Both the position numbers and the translations under genes were made by a program. A model generated the notes under the pieces. The model worked only from the letters and a program-made list of their open reading frames with translations. It made no database searches and was not told the origin of the DNA. Positions 30,231 through 38,913 of a DNA stretch of 64,000 bases are shown here, one piece after another (the stretch's first letter is position 1; every line of letters starts with the position of its first letter). The stretch is from Sorangium cellulosum So0157-2. Lineage in GTDB: Bacteria; Myxococcota_A; Polyangia; Polyangiales; Polyangiaceae. Where the stretch lies: assembly GCF_000418325.1 (NCBI RefSeq), contig NC_021658.1, positions 6,125,501-6,189,500 of the forward strand. Direction: 5' to 3'.

Positions 30231-30703
30231 GCGTAGGAGACTTCGAGGATCTCGTAGGTGCGCGGACCGGCCGGCATCATCACGCGGACCTCCTCGCCGA
30301 CCTCGTGGCCGAGCAACGCGCGCGCGAGCGGCGAGGCGATGGAAATGCGCCCGACCTTGAGATCGGCCTCCTCGGGCCCGACGATCTGGAAGCTCTGCTC
30401 CTCGTCCGTGTCCACGTTGGCGAGCTTGACCTTGGCGCCGAACTGGACCTTGCTGCCGCTCAGCTTGGACGGATCGATGACCTCGGCGCGCGAGAGCGTC
30501 TGCTCGAGGTAGCTGATGCGGGCGACGATCATGCCCTGCCGCTCCTTGGCGGCGTGATACTCGGCGTTCTCGGAGAGATCGCCGTGCTCCCGGGCCGTCC
30601 CGATGTCCTTGACGACCTGCGGCAGGTCGATCTCTTTCAGCCGTCGCATCTCTTCGCGGAGCCGCGCTTGCCCCTCGGGCGTCATGGGTACTTTCTCGGA
30701 CAT
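30227..30703 (-). CDS. greA: Transcript cleavage factor GreA
   Basis: The protein has 158 residues, the normal GreA length. The N-terminal coiled coil carries REHGDLSENAEYHAAKERQG, with the acidic tip residues that stimulate RNA cleavage by backtracked RNA polymerase. The C-terminal globular domain ends ASPLARALLGHEVGEEVRVM and RTYEILEV. Its stop overlaps the start of the sulfatase-like gene (ATGA), an unusual partner. No clear Shine-Dalgarno is seen before ATG 30703; the sequence there is CCCCACC. Confidence 0.97.
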   Translation of the reverse strand: MSEKVPMTPEGQARLREEMRRLKEIDLPQVVKDIGTAREHGDLSENAEYHAAKERQGMIVARISYLEQTLSRAEVIDPSKLSGSKVQFGAKVKLANVDTDEEQSFQIVGPEEADLKVGRISIASPLARALLGHEVGEEVRVMMPAGPRTYEILEVSYA

Positions 30704-30817
30704 GGTGGGGACGCTTTTAGCATGGCTCCCGGCCGGTCGACGACGGCGCGAGACGCGCCGATCGCGGATAGCGCCGGCCGCCCGGACCGCAGCGCGCCCT
30801 GCCCTGCCCCCGCCGGA

Positions 30818-31132
30818 CTACCCCCGCCAGCGCACGATCTTCCGCGGAGGCCGCCGCGCGTGGGCGTCCGCTGACTTCGTCGCGCTCCGGACGAGGGCCG
30901 CCGCGGTCCGGGAGAGCTCCTCCGGGCGCGGGCCGCCGTGCGGGACGGCCGCGGCGTCGACCGTCGCCGTGGCCGCGCCGGTCGCCTCGGCGAGCCGCAC
31001 CTCGACCGGGACGTCCGCGTCCGGGAGCCGCACGACGCCGCGGTAGACGAACTCGCCCGGCGCGCCGCCGGCGTCGGCCTGCTCCAGCACGTAGCGAGCG
31101 CCCGAGGACGGCCGCCCGACCGCCTGCGTCAC
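30818..31132 (-). CDS. 104-aa conserved-looking protein coupled to bamD
   Basis: GTG 31132 overlaps the bamD stop as GTGA; the protein has 104 residues. It has no signal peptide. A beta-rich middle (GARYVLEQADAGGAPGEFVY, then VPVEVRLAEATGAATATVD) precedes a helix and a basic tail (PPRKIVRWRG). Codon third positions are strongly GC as in neighbouring genes. I do not recognise a family. The strict overlap with bamD argues for a real gene and for coordinated synthesis, but its role is unknown. Confidence 0.65.
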   Translation of the reverse strand: MTQAVGRPSSGARYVLEQADAGGAPGEFVYRGVVRLPDADVPVEVRLAEATGAATATVDAAAVPHGGPRPEELSRTAAALVRSATKSADAHARRPPRKIVRWRG

Positions 31133-31989
31133 AGCTGCGGCCCCGAGCGGGCCGGGCCCGACGCCGCCTTGGCGGGCGCGCGGCGCTGCCCGCCGGGGCC
31201 CATCTCGTCGAGGAACCGCCGCGCGGTCACCGCGAACGGGCCACCGAAGTCCCGGATGACCGACTCGAACACGGCGCGCGCCTCGTCCGGCTTCTTCATC
31301 TTGAGGAGCGTCTCGCCCTTGAGGACGAGCGCCTCCGCATCGAGCCCCGAGCCCGGGAAGGTCCGCAGCGCGTAGTCGATCCGCGCGATGGCCGCGTCGA
31401 ACACGTCCTCCTTGAGGTAGTAACGCGCCACGTAGAGCTCGTGGCGCACGAGCCGCCCCGTCACGACCTCGAGCATGTAGGCCGCGTCCTCGCGGTAACG
31501 GCTGCGCGGGAACTGCCGGAGGAAGGTGCGGATCTCCCGGTGGGCCTCGATCGTGGTCGCCTGATCGCGCTCCTCGGCCGGCGGCAGGAACACCGTGTCG
31601 TCGATGTCCAGGAAGAGCGACTTCGCCATCCGGTACTTCGCGTACTCGACGTTCCGATCCGTCCGGTGCTCCTGGATGAACGCGCGGTACGCCGAGATCG
31701 CCTCGGGGTACTTGCCCTGCTCGAACTCGAGGTCGGCGATCCTGAGGTCGGCGAGCCGGGCGTAGCGGCTGTACGCGAAGCGCCGCTTCACCTCGGAGAA
31801 GAGGGCGCGCGCGTCCTCCCAGTCCTTGGCCTCGAAGGCGGCCATGGCCTCGTTGTACGCGGCCTGCGCGTCCTCGGTGTACGTGAGGGTGGCGGTGCGG
31901 CCGTCGTTGAGCTCGAAGTCGCAGCCCACGAGCCCGCCCAGGGCAGCGAGGCACCCGGCGAGGGCGAGGACAGCGGCGGTGGGTCTCAT
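31129..31989 (-). CDS. bamD: Outer-membrane assembly lipoprotein BamD
   Basis: The protein has 286 residues with lipobox GLVGC (Cys23). TPR-like repeats follow: QAAYNEAMAAFEAKDWEDAR, LADLRIADLEFEQGKYPEAI and HELYVARYYLKEDVFDAAI. The segment containing ELYVARYYL is characteristic of BamD. BamD is the essential lipoprotein of the BAM complex and contacts BamA at the inner leaflet of the outer membrane. The start has GAGG 8 nt upstream. The gene is divergent from the NtrC-type regulator across 117 bp. Confidence 0.9.
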   Translation of the reverse strand: MRPTAAVLALAGCLAALGGLVGCDFELNDGRTATLTYTEDAQAAYNEAMAAFEAKDWEDARALFSEVKRRFAYSRYARLADLRIADLEFEQGKYPEAISAYRAFIQEHRTDRNVEYAKYRMAKSLFLDIDDTVFLPPAEERDQATTIEAHREIRTFLRQFPRSRYREDAAYMLEVVTGRLVRHELYVARYYLKEDVFDAAIARIDYALRTFPGSGLDAEALVLKGETLLKMKKPDEARAVFESVIRDFGGPFAVTARRFLDEMGPGGQRRAPAKAASGPARSGPQL

Positions 31990-32094
31990 CGTGCACGCCT
32001 CGTACCCAATCCGGCGCCGGCGCGCCAGGGCTTCCGCCGTGGGCCTGGCGCTCGCGCCCCTGCTCCCGCGTCGTGGCACCCGGGGGAGCTGGGG

Positions 32095-32100
32095 TATGGT
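32095..32100 (+). promoter_or_regulatory. Candidate -10 element TATGGT, 6 nt before ATG
   Basis: GGTATGGT ends 6 nt before the ATG at 32107; only CGGCGC lies between and no ribosome-binding site is visible. Confidence 0.4.
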
Positions 32101-32106
32101 CGGCGC

Positions 32107-33627
<1,521 letters not shown>

Positions 33628-33664
33628 CGCCAGCGGCGCCGCCCCGCTACGCGACCCCGCCCCG

Positions 33665-35215
33665 CTACGCGGCCCCGCCGAGCGCCCTGCGGACGGCGCG
33701 GAGGAGCGACTCGGCCGTGAACGGCTTGCCCAGCACCGCGACGTCCGGCCGGGCGGCGAGCGCGTCGCCCGTGTAGCCGGACATGAACAGCACCCGCATG
33801 TCCGGCCTCTGCTTCACGAGGCGCTCGGCGAGCTCGCCGCCGGACATCTCGGGCATCAGCACGTCGGTGAGCAAGAGATCGACCCGCCCGCGCTGCGCCT
33901 CGCAGACGCGCAGCGCCTCGCGCGGGCCGCGCGCCGTCAGCGTGGTGTAGCCGTGCTGCGCGAGGATCCGGCTCGCGAGCGCGACCACCGCGTCCTCGTC
34001 GTCGGTGACGAGCACCGTCCCGCCGTCGCCCCGGCGCGGCGCGGCGTGGGGCGCGCGCCCGCGCCGCGAGGCCGACGGCCGCGCCGAGAGCGGCAGGTAG
34101 ATCTCGACGCGCGTGCCCTCCCCGGGCTGGGACGCGAGCTCGATGAAGCCGCGCCACTGCTTGACGATCCCGTACACGGTGGCGAGCCCGAGGCCGGCCC
34201 CCTTCCCCCTCGGCTTCGTCGTGAAGAACGGCTCGAAGGCGCGCGTCCGCACGTCGTCGCTCATCCCGCTGCCGGTGTCGCTCACGACGAGGCGCGCATA
34301 CCTGCCGGGCGGGATCGCCGGGTGCGCGTCGTGCAGGCCCCCCGCGGCGCCGACGCGGACCGCGCGCGCCTCGATCGACAGCCGGCCGCCGTCCTGCATC
34401 GCGTCGCGCGCGTTCAGCGCGAGGTTCATGACCACCTGCTCGAGCTGCCCCGCGTCCGCGAGCACCCGGCACCCCGAGGGGCCGAGCGCCATCGCGAGCT
34501 CGACGCCGCCCCCGACGGCGGCGCGGAGCGCGCCCTCCATGCCGCGCACCACGTCCCGCAGATCCAGCACGACCGGCTGCGCGAGCCCGCGCCGGCTCAC
34601 CGTGAGCAGCTGCCGCGTGAGCGACGCCGCCCGCTGCGCGGCGCCCTTGATCTCGGCGAGATCCTTCTGCACCGGGCTCTGCTCGTCGAGCTCCTCCATG
34701 ACGAGGCTCGTGTAGTTCAGGATGATCGCGAGCAGGTTGTTGTAATCGTGCGCGATCCCGCCGGCGAGCCGCCCGACCGCCTCCATCTTCTGCGCCTGGC
34801 GCAGCTCCTCCGAGAGCTCGCGCCGGCGCTCCTCGGTGGAGCGCGAGGACGACAGATCGACGATCGCCCCGGTCACGAGCCGCTCCCCGCGCCCCTCCGC
34901 GAGCGACTCGGTCCGCATCACGCGGACCGTCGAGCCGTCACGGCGCGTGAGGCACGTCTCGATCGCGCTCGCCGGCGGCGGCTTCCCGCTCGCGCCGCCC
35001 GCCACGCACCCGCCGAGGACGAGATCCGCCGCCGCGAGCGCCTCCTGCCGCGAGCCGTAGCCGAGCAGCCGGGCGAGCGCCTCGTTGCAGTCGAGGAGGC
35101 GGCCGTCGAGCGAGGCCACGTAGAGCCCGGCCGGCGAGCAGGACGCGAGCAGCGAGCTGTGCAGCAGCGGGCTGTGCTCCACCGGATCCCTCGACGACGA
35201 TCGTCCGCTGCTCAT
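33665..35215 (-). CDS. PAS-type hybrid histidine kinase with C-terminal receiver
   Basis: ATG 35215 gives 516 residues; an earlier in-frame start would add 28 unlikely residues. A PAS domain (about 15-125, GLYVASLDGRLLDCNEALAR) is followed by a HisKA/HWE-like dimerisation helix with His156 in GGIAHDYNNLLA. The HATPase has NLALNARDAM, VVSDTGSGM and KGAGLGLATVYGIV. A receiver occupies about 395-510 (VLVTDDEDAV, LLLTDVLMPEMSG). No membrane segment is present, so it is a cytoplasmic sensor. It is convergent with the NtrC-type gene and divergent from the aldolase gene. Confidence 0.93.
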   Translation of the reverse strand: MSSGRSSSRDPVEHSPLLHSSLLASCSPAGLYVASLDGRLLDCNEALARLLGYGSRQEALAAADLVLGGCVAGGASGKPPPASAIETCLTRRDGSTVRVMRTESLAEGRGERLVTGAIVDLSSSRSTEERRRELSEELRQAQKMEAVGRLAGGIAHDYNNLLAIILNYTSLVMEELDEQSPVQKDLAEIKGAAQRAASLTRQLLTVSRRGLAQPVVLDLRDVVRGMEGALRAAVGGGVELAMALGPSGCRVLADAGQLEQVVMNLALNARDAMQDGGRLSIEARAVRVGAAGGLHDAHPAIPPGRYARLVVSDTGSGMSDDVRTRAFEPFFTTKPRGKGAGLGLATVYGIVKQWRGFIELASQPGEGTRVEIYLPLSARPSASRRGRAPHAAPRRGDGGTVLVTDDEDAVVALASRILAQHGYTTLTARGPREALRVCEAQRGRVDLLLTDVLMPEMSGGELAERLVKQRPDMRVLFMSGYTGDALAARPDVAVLGKPFTAESLLRAVRRALGGAA

Positions 35216-35439
35216 CGACGCGCTGTCCGTGCCGAAACGTTCAGCCGGAGGGAGATCCCCGACTCCCCGAAATGAAGCGCGGACTCCTCTCGACTGCAAC
35301 GCCGTTCACGCCGGCAACGTGCGCGCGTGGCGGGCAGGCCCGGCCGCTCTGCAGCGCAGCGCGGACGGTTTCTCCTTCTCCGTCCCGCCGAACTGGCCTA
35401 GACCGCGCCTGGGCTCGGGCGAGCCCGCAGGAGCGCGGC

Positions 35440-36090
35440 ATGTTCTTCCTCGACAGCTCGAACCCGGACGAGATCAAGGAGATGTTCTCCTGGGGCGTGC
35501 TCGCGGGCGTGACCACGAACCCGCTCATCCTCTCGCGCGACGCGGGCTGCGTCGATCTCGAGCAGCGCATCCGCGAGGTGCTCTCGGCGTCGGCCGGCCC
35601 GGTGTCGGTCGAGCTGACGAGCGAGACCGAGGCGGCGATGTTCGAGGAGGCCCGCGGCTACCACGCGTGGGCGCCCGAGCGGATCTGCGTCAAGGTGCCG
35701 TTCAGCGACGTCGGCCTCAAGGTGACGCACGCCCTCGCGAAGCGCGGCGTGCGCACCAACGTCACGTGCGTGATGAGCTTCAACCAGGCGTACCTCGCGG
35801 CCCTCGCCGGCGGCGCGTACGTCTCGATCTTCAGCGGGCGCATCCGCGACATGGGCTACCCGGCGGCTCCGGTCATCGAGCGCACGCGCGCGCGGCTCGA
35901 TCGCGAGCGGCTGCGCGCCGAGATCATCGTGGGCTCGATCCGCCACCTCATGGACGTGAACGAGGCGCTCGACGCCGGCGCGCACATCGTGACCGTGCCG
36001 CCGGCCATCCTGCGGAAGATGCTCCACAACCCGAAGACCGAGGAGACGATCCGCGAATTCAACGCCGCCTGGGAGAAGCGTGCTAAGTAG
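35440..36090 (+). CDS. Transaldolase-like / fructose-6-phosphate aldolase (TalC/MipB type)
   Basis: ATG 35440 lies 6 nt after AGGAG and gives 216 residues, the compact length of the TalC/FSA subfamily. The core reads MFFLDSSNPDEIKEMFSWG, GVTTNPLIL, ERICVKVPFSDVGLKV with Schiff-base Lys85, TNVTCVMSFNQAYLA and SIFSGRIRDMGY. It either transfers dihydroxyacetone units in the pentose phosphate pathway or splits fructose 6-phosphate; sequence alone does not decide. The methyltransferase-GT2 gene follows 6 nt after its stop, so both are likely co-transcribed. Confidence 0.9.
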   Translation: MFFLDSSNPDEIKEMFSWGVLAGVTTNPLILSRDAGCVDLEQRIREVLSASAGPVSVELTSETEAAMFEEARGYHAWAPERICVKVPFSDVGLKVTHALAKRGVRTNVTCVMSFNQAYLAALAGGAYVSIFSGRIRDMGYPAAPVIERTRARLDRERLRAEIIVGSIRHLMDVNEALDAGAHIVTVPPAILRKMLHNPKTEETIREFNAAWEKRAK

Positions 36091-36096
36091 CCGCGC

Positions 36097-37656
36097 GTGA
36101 ACGCCGAGCCCGGCCGCGCGCGAGGAGACGTGGAAGCTCGAGGGCCGCGCCCCCCCGGAGACCCGAGAGACGAGGACACCGCCGGCCCGCGCGCGCCGCT
36201 CCGCGCCCCGGCGGAGGCCCCCGCCGGCCGCAAGTACGCGGTCGAGGAGGTGAACCGGGCCCTCGTGGCCGTCGCCGGCCGGCCGCGGACGGTGCTCGAC
36301 GTCGGCTGCGGGATCGGGCTCAACGGCGCCGCGGTCAAGCGCACGGGCGCGCGCGTGACCGGGATCGAGATCGCGCCCGCGTCGCGCGCGCGCGCCGGCG
36401 AGGCGCTCGACGAGGTCCTCGCCGCCGACATCACGAGCGACGCCGCCGTGCGCGAGGCGCTCGGCGGCCGGCGCTTCGACCTGATCCTGTTCGCCGACGT
36501 CCTCGAGCACACCGCCGATCCGCTCGCCGTGCTCTGCCGCTTCCTGCCGCACCTCGAGGAGGACGGCCACGTCATCGTCTCGCTCCCGAACGTCGCGGCG
36601 TGGCCGGTGCGCCTCGGCCTCCTCGCGGGGCGGTTCGACTACGCGCCGAGCGGCATCCTCGACGACTCGCACCTCCGCTTCTTCACCCGCGCGTCGGCGC
36701 TCCGGCTCGTCGAGCGGGCCGGGCTCGAGGTGCTCCGCGTCGAGCAGAACCCGATGCTCGTCCGCGCCGCCAAGGAGCTCATCCTGAGCGGCCTCGGCGC
36801 GGGCGATGACCCCACCGACCTCGCCCGCTCGCTCCCCTACAAGGCCTACCACGCGCTCGTCCGCCCGCTGGAGGACGTCGTGGCGAGCCGCGCGCCCGGC
36901 CTCCTCGCGTTCCAGCACGTGATCGTCGCCAGGAAGCCGCCGCGCCCCCGCCGGATGCGGCTCACCGTCGGCATGCTCACGATGGACGAGGAGGAGAGCG
37001 TCGGCGCCATGATCGGCGAGATCAGGAAGGCCGCGCCCGACGCGGAGATCCTCTGCGTCGACAGCTCCACGCGGGACCGGACCCCCGAGATCGCGGCCAG
37101 CCTCGGGGCGCGCGTGCTCCGCCAGGTGCCGCCCCGCGGCCACGGCCCGGCGATGGAGCTCCTCATGTACAGCGCCGCGGCCCGGAGCGAGCTGCTCATC
37201 TACCTCGACTGCGACTTCACCTACCCCGCCGAGAACATCCCGGAGCTCCGGCGGCTCGTCGAGGAGGAGGGCGCCGACGTGGTGAACTGCGCCCGCACGC
37301 GCTCGAGGCCCGCGGCCATGCCGGTCCCGAACTACCTCGCCAACCGCGCCTTCGCCGCCATGGCGCACGCGATGCACGGCATCCCCACCTCGGACGTCCA
37401 CAGCGGCATGCGCGCTTACCGCTGCTCGGTGATTCGGGCGTTCGATTTCGACGGTGAGGGGGACGCGCTGCCCATCGACACGCTGCTCTTCCCGGCCAAG
37501 TGCGGCTATCGCGTGGTGGAGATGCCGATCGACTACAACGAGCGCGTCGGCACCTCGAAGCTGCGCAAGCTGGCTGGCACCGTGTGGACCATGATTCGCC
37601 TCCTGCGCGCGCTCCCCGTGGGCGATCGCCTCGGCGATCGCTACGAGCGTCGCTAG
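36097..37656 (+). CDS. Methyltransferase-glycosyltransferase (GT2) fusion
   Basis: GTG 36097 gives 519 residues; the first about 45 are Pro/Arg-rich, so the true start may lie downstream. The N-terminal half is a class I SAM methyltransferase: RTVLDVGCGIGLNGAAV, FADVLEHTADPLAVL and IVSLPNVAAWPVRLGLLAGR. From about residue 288 it is a GT-A family 2 transferase: LTVGMLTMDEEESVGAMI, EILCVDSSTRDRTPEIA, LLIYLDCDFTYPAENI (metal-binding DCD) and DVHSGMRAYR, resembling dolichol/polyprenyl-phosphate sugar synthases. A joint role in modifying a lipid-linked sugar or polysaccharide is inferred. Confidence 0.88.
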   Translation: MNAEPGRARGDVEARGPRPPGDPRDEDTAGPRAPLRAPAEAPAGRKYAVEEVNRALVAVAGRPRTVLDVGCGIGLNGAAVKRTGARVTGIEIAPASRARAGEALDEVLAADITSDAAVREALGGRRFDLILFADVLEHTADPLAVLCRFLPHLEEDGHVIVSLPNVAAWPVRLGLLAGRFDYAPSGILDDSHLRFFTRASALRLVERAGLEVLRVEQNPMLVRAAKELILSGLGAGDDPTDLARSLPYKAYHALVRPLEDVVASRAPGLLAFQHVIVARKPPRPRRMRLTVGMLTMDEEESVGAMIGEIRKAAPDAEILCVDSSTRDRTPEIAASLGARVLRQVPPRGHGPAMELLMYSAAARSELLIYLDCDFTYPAENIPELRRLVEEEGADVVNCARTRSRPAAMPVPNYLANRAFAAMAHAMHGIPTSDVHSGMRAYRCSVIRAFDFDGEGDALPIDTLLFPAKCGYRVVEMPIDYNERVGTSKLRKLAGTVWTMIRLLRALPVGDRLGDRYERR

Positions 37657-37768
37657 GCGTTCCCGAGCGCGCCGCCCGGCGTCACCGCTTCGTCGCGCAG
37701 CAGCGATGAGGCGGTGACAACGCGGTGCGGCGTCCCGTCTCCCGCGTGGTCATCGCATTCCCGGCGCC

Positions 37769-37774
37769 TATACT
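37769..37774 (+). promoter_or_regulatory. Candidate -10 TATACT for lipoprotein gene
   Basis: TATACT is an excellent -10 match in GC-rich DNA, 30 nt before ATG 37805, leaving room for a short leader with the site GAGAGGAGG. No convincing -35 is found 16-18 bp upstream. Confidence 0.45.
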
Positions 37775-37804
37775 CGGCATCTTTGAGTCGAGAGGAGGCG
37801 AGAG

Positions 37805-38809
37805 ATGCGATTTCAGAAGGTAGTTTGCGTACTAGGTGTGTCCGCGCTGACGGGCGCGGCCGCCGTGGCGGGCTGCGGTGGCGACGACGGCGGGGCGACG
37901 AGCTCGAATTCCTCGGGGGCGACCGGCGGCGCGACCGTAAGAGACTGCTCGCAGAAACACCCGGTCTGCACGGCGGTCGCCTCGGACTGCGTCGCCGTCC
38001 ATGACAATCGGGACACGACCACGTTCGGGCTGCGCATGGCGCAGCTCACGATCACGAAGCCCGACGTGCTCGCGATCGGCTATGTCGCCCGGCTGGTCGC
38101 GCAGGGCCTGACGATCAATCTGCCCCAGTGTAATCTGAACGGCACGGGCACCTTCTCGTGGCTGCTCGAGTTCGACAAGGCGAACGGCAAGCTGCGCACC
38201 GGCGGCGCGAGGATCGCGGACGACCCGCTCGAGGGGCACTGCTTCGCCAACATGTCCGTGGGCGAGTTCGAGATCGCGCCGACCGAGATCGACGCCCCCC
38301 TGGGCGACGACGGCGCGTGGAGCGGCGAGGCCGAGACCCTCAACGTCCCGATCTTCCTGGAAACGAGCTCGGATCCGATCATCCTACCCATGCACCAGGT
38401 GCGGCTCACCGACGCGACGCTGTCGGCGGACAACAACTGCATCGGCCGGTACAACGTCGAGGGGCTCGACCCGATGAACGCCTGCCTCCCCGGCCAGGAC
38501 GGCGACCCGCCGGCGTTCATCAACGGCGGCAAGCTCGCCGCCTTCATCACGCTGGAGGAGGTCGACCGGGTGATCGTGCCCGACGTCAACCAGAGCCTCT
38601 GTGTCGTGCTGTCGGGCGATATCGTAAAATACGGAGCCGGTGGGGAGCCCAATACGTGCAAGCGCGACGAGGCCGGCCAGATCGTGCTCAAGGGCGACTG
38701 GTGCAGCGCGACGAACTCGCCTGCGACGGACGACTGCGCAGACGCCTATGCGCTCGGCGGCGAGTTCGCGGCGAGCGCCGTCAAGATCAACGGTCTCTGC
38801 CAGCAGTAG
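37805..38809 (+). CDS. Surface/periplasmic lipoprotein of unknown function
   Basis: The start follows GAGAGGAGG; 334 residues. The signal peptide ends in lipobox AVAGC (Cys24), followed by GGDDGGATSSNSSG, a typical myxobacterial lipoprotein linker. The mature part has scattered Cys (about ten) and a beta-rich feel, for example TFGLRMAQLTITKPDVLAIG and VRLTDATLSADNNCIGRYNV. The second of these echoes lipocalin- or barrel-like strands, but I recognise no family. Both this gene and the next encode lipoproteins on the same strand 104 bp apart. Confidence 0.75.
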   Translation: MRFQKVVCVLGVSALTGAAAVAGCGGDDGGATSSNSSGATGGATVRDCSQKHPVCTAVASDCVAVHDNRDTTTFGLRMAQLTITKPDVLAIGYVARLVAQGLTINLPQCNLNGTGTFSWLLEFDKANGKLRTGGARIADDPLEGHCFANMSVGEFEIAPTEIDAPLGDDGAWSGEAETLNVPIFLETSSDPIILPMHQVRLTDATLSADNNCIGRYNVEGLDPMNACLPGQDGDPPAFINGGKLAAFITLEEVDRVIVPDVNQSLCVVLSGDIVKYGAGGEPNTCKRDEAGQIVLKGDWCSATNSPATDDCADAYALGGEFAASAVKINGLCQQ

Positions 38810-38913
38810 CGCTTGCGGGCGGCTCTCCGGGGAGCGTACGCTTTGTCGTGGCGTCCTGACGCCCGCGCCCAGCGGGCTCGGCGCTGCGGGCCGCGCTCCT
38901 CGGAGGGTTCCTT

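Noticed and set aside
26184..30236. A 1350-residue plus-strand open frame under the sulfatase-fold gene
   Set aside because: It runs antisense to two convincing genes and shows only low-complexity Arg/Ala sequence.
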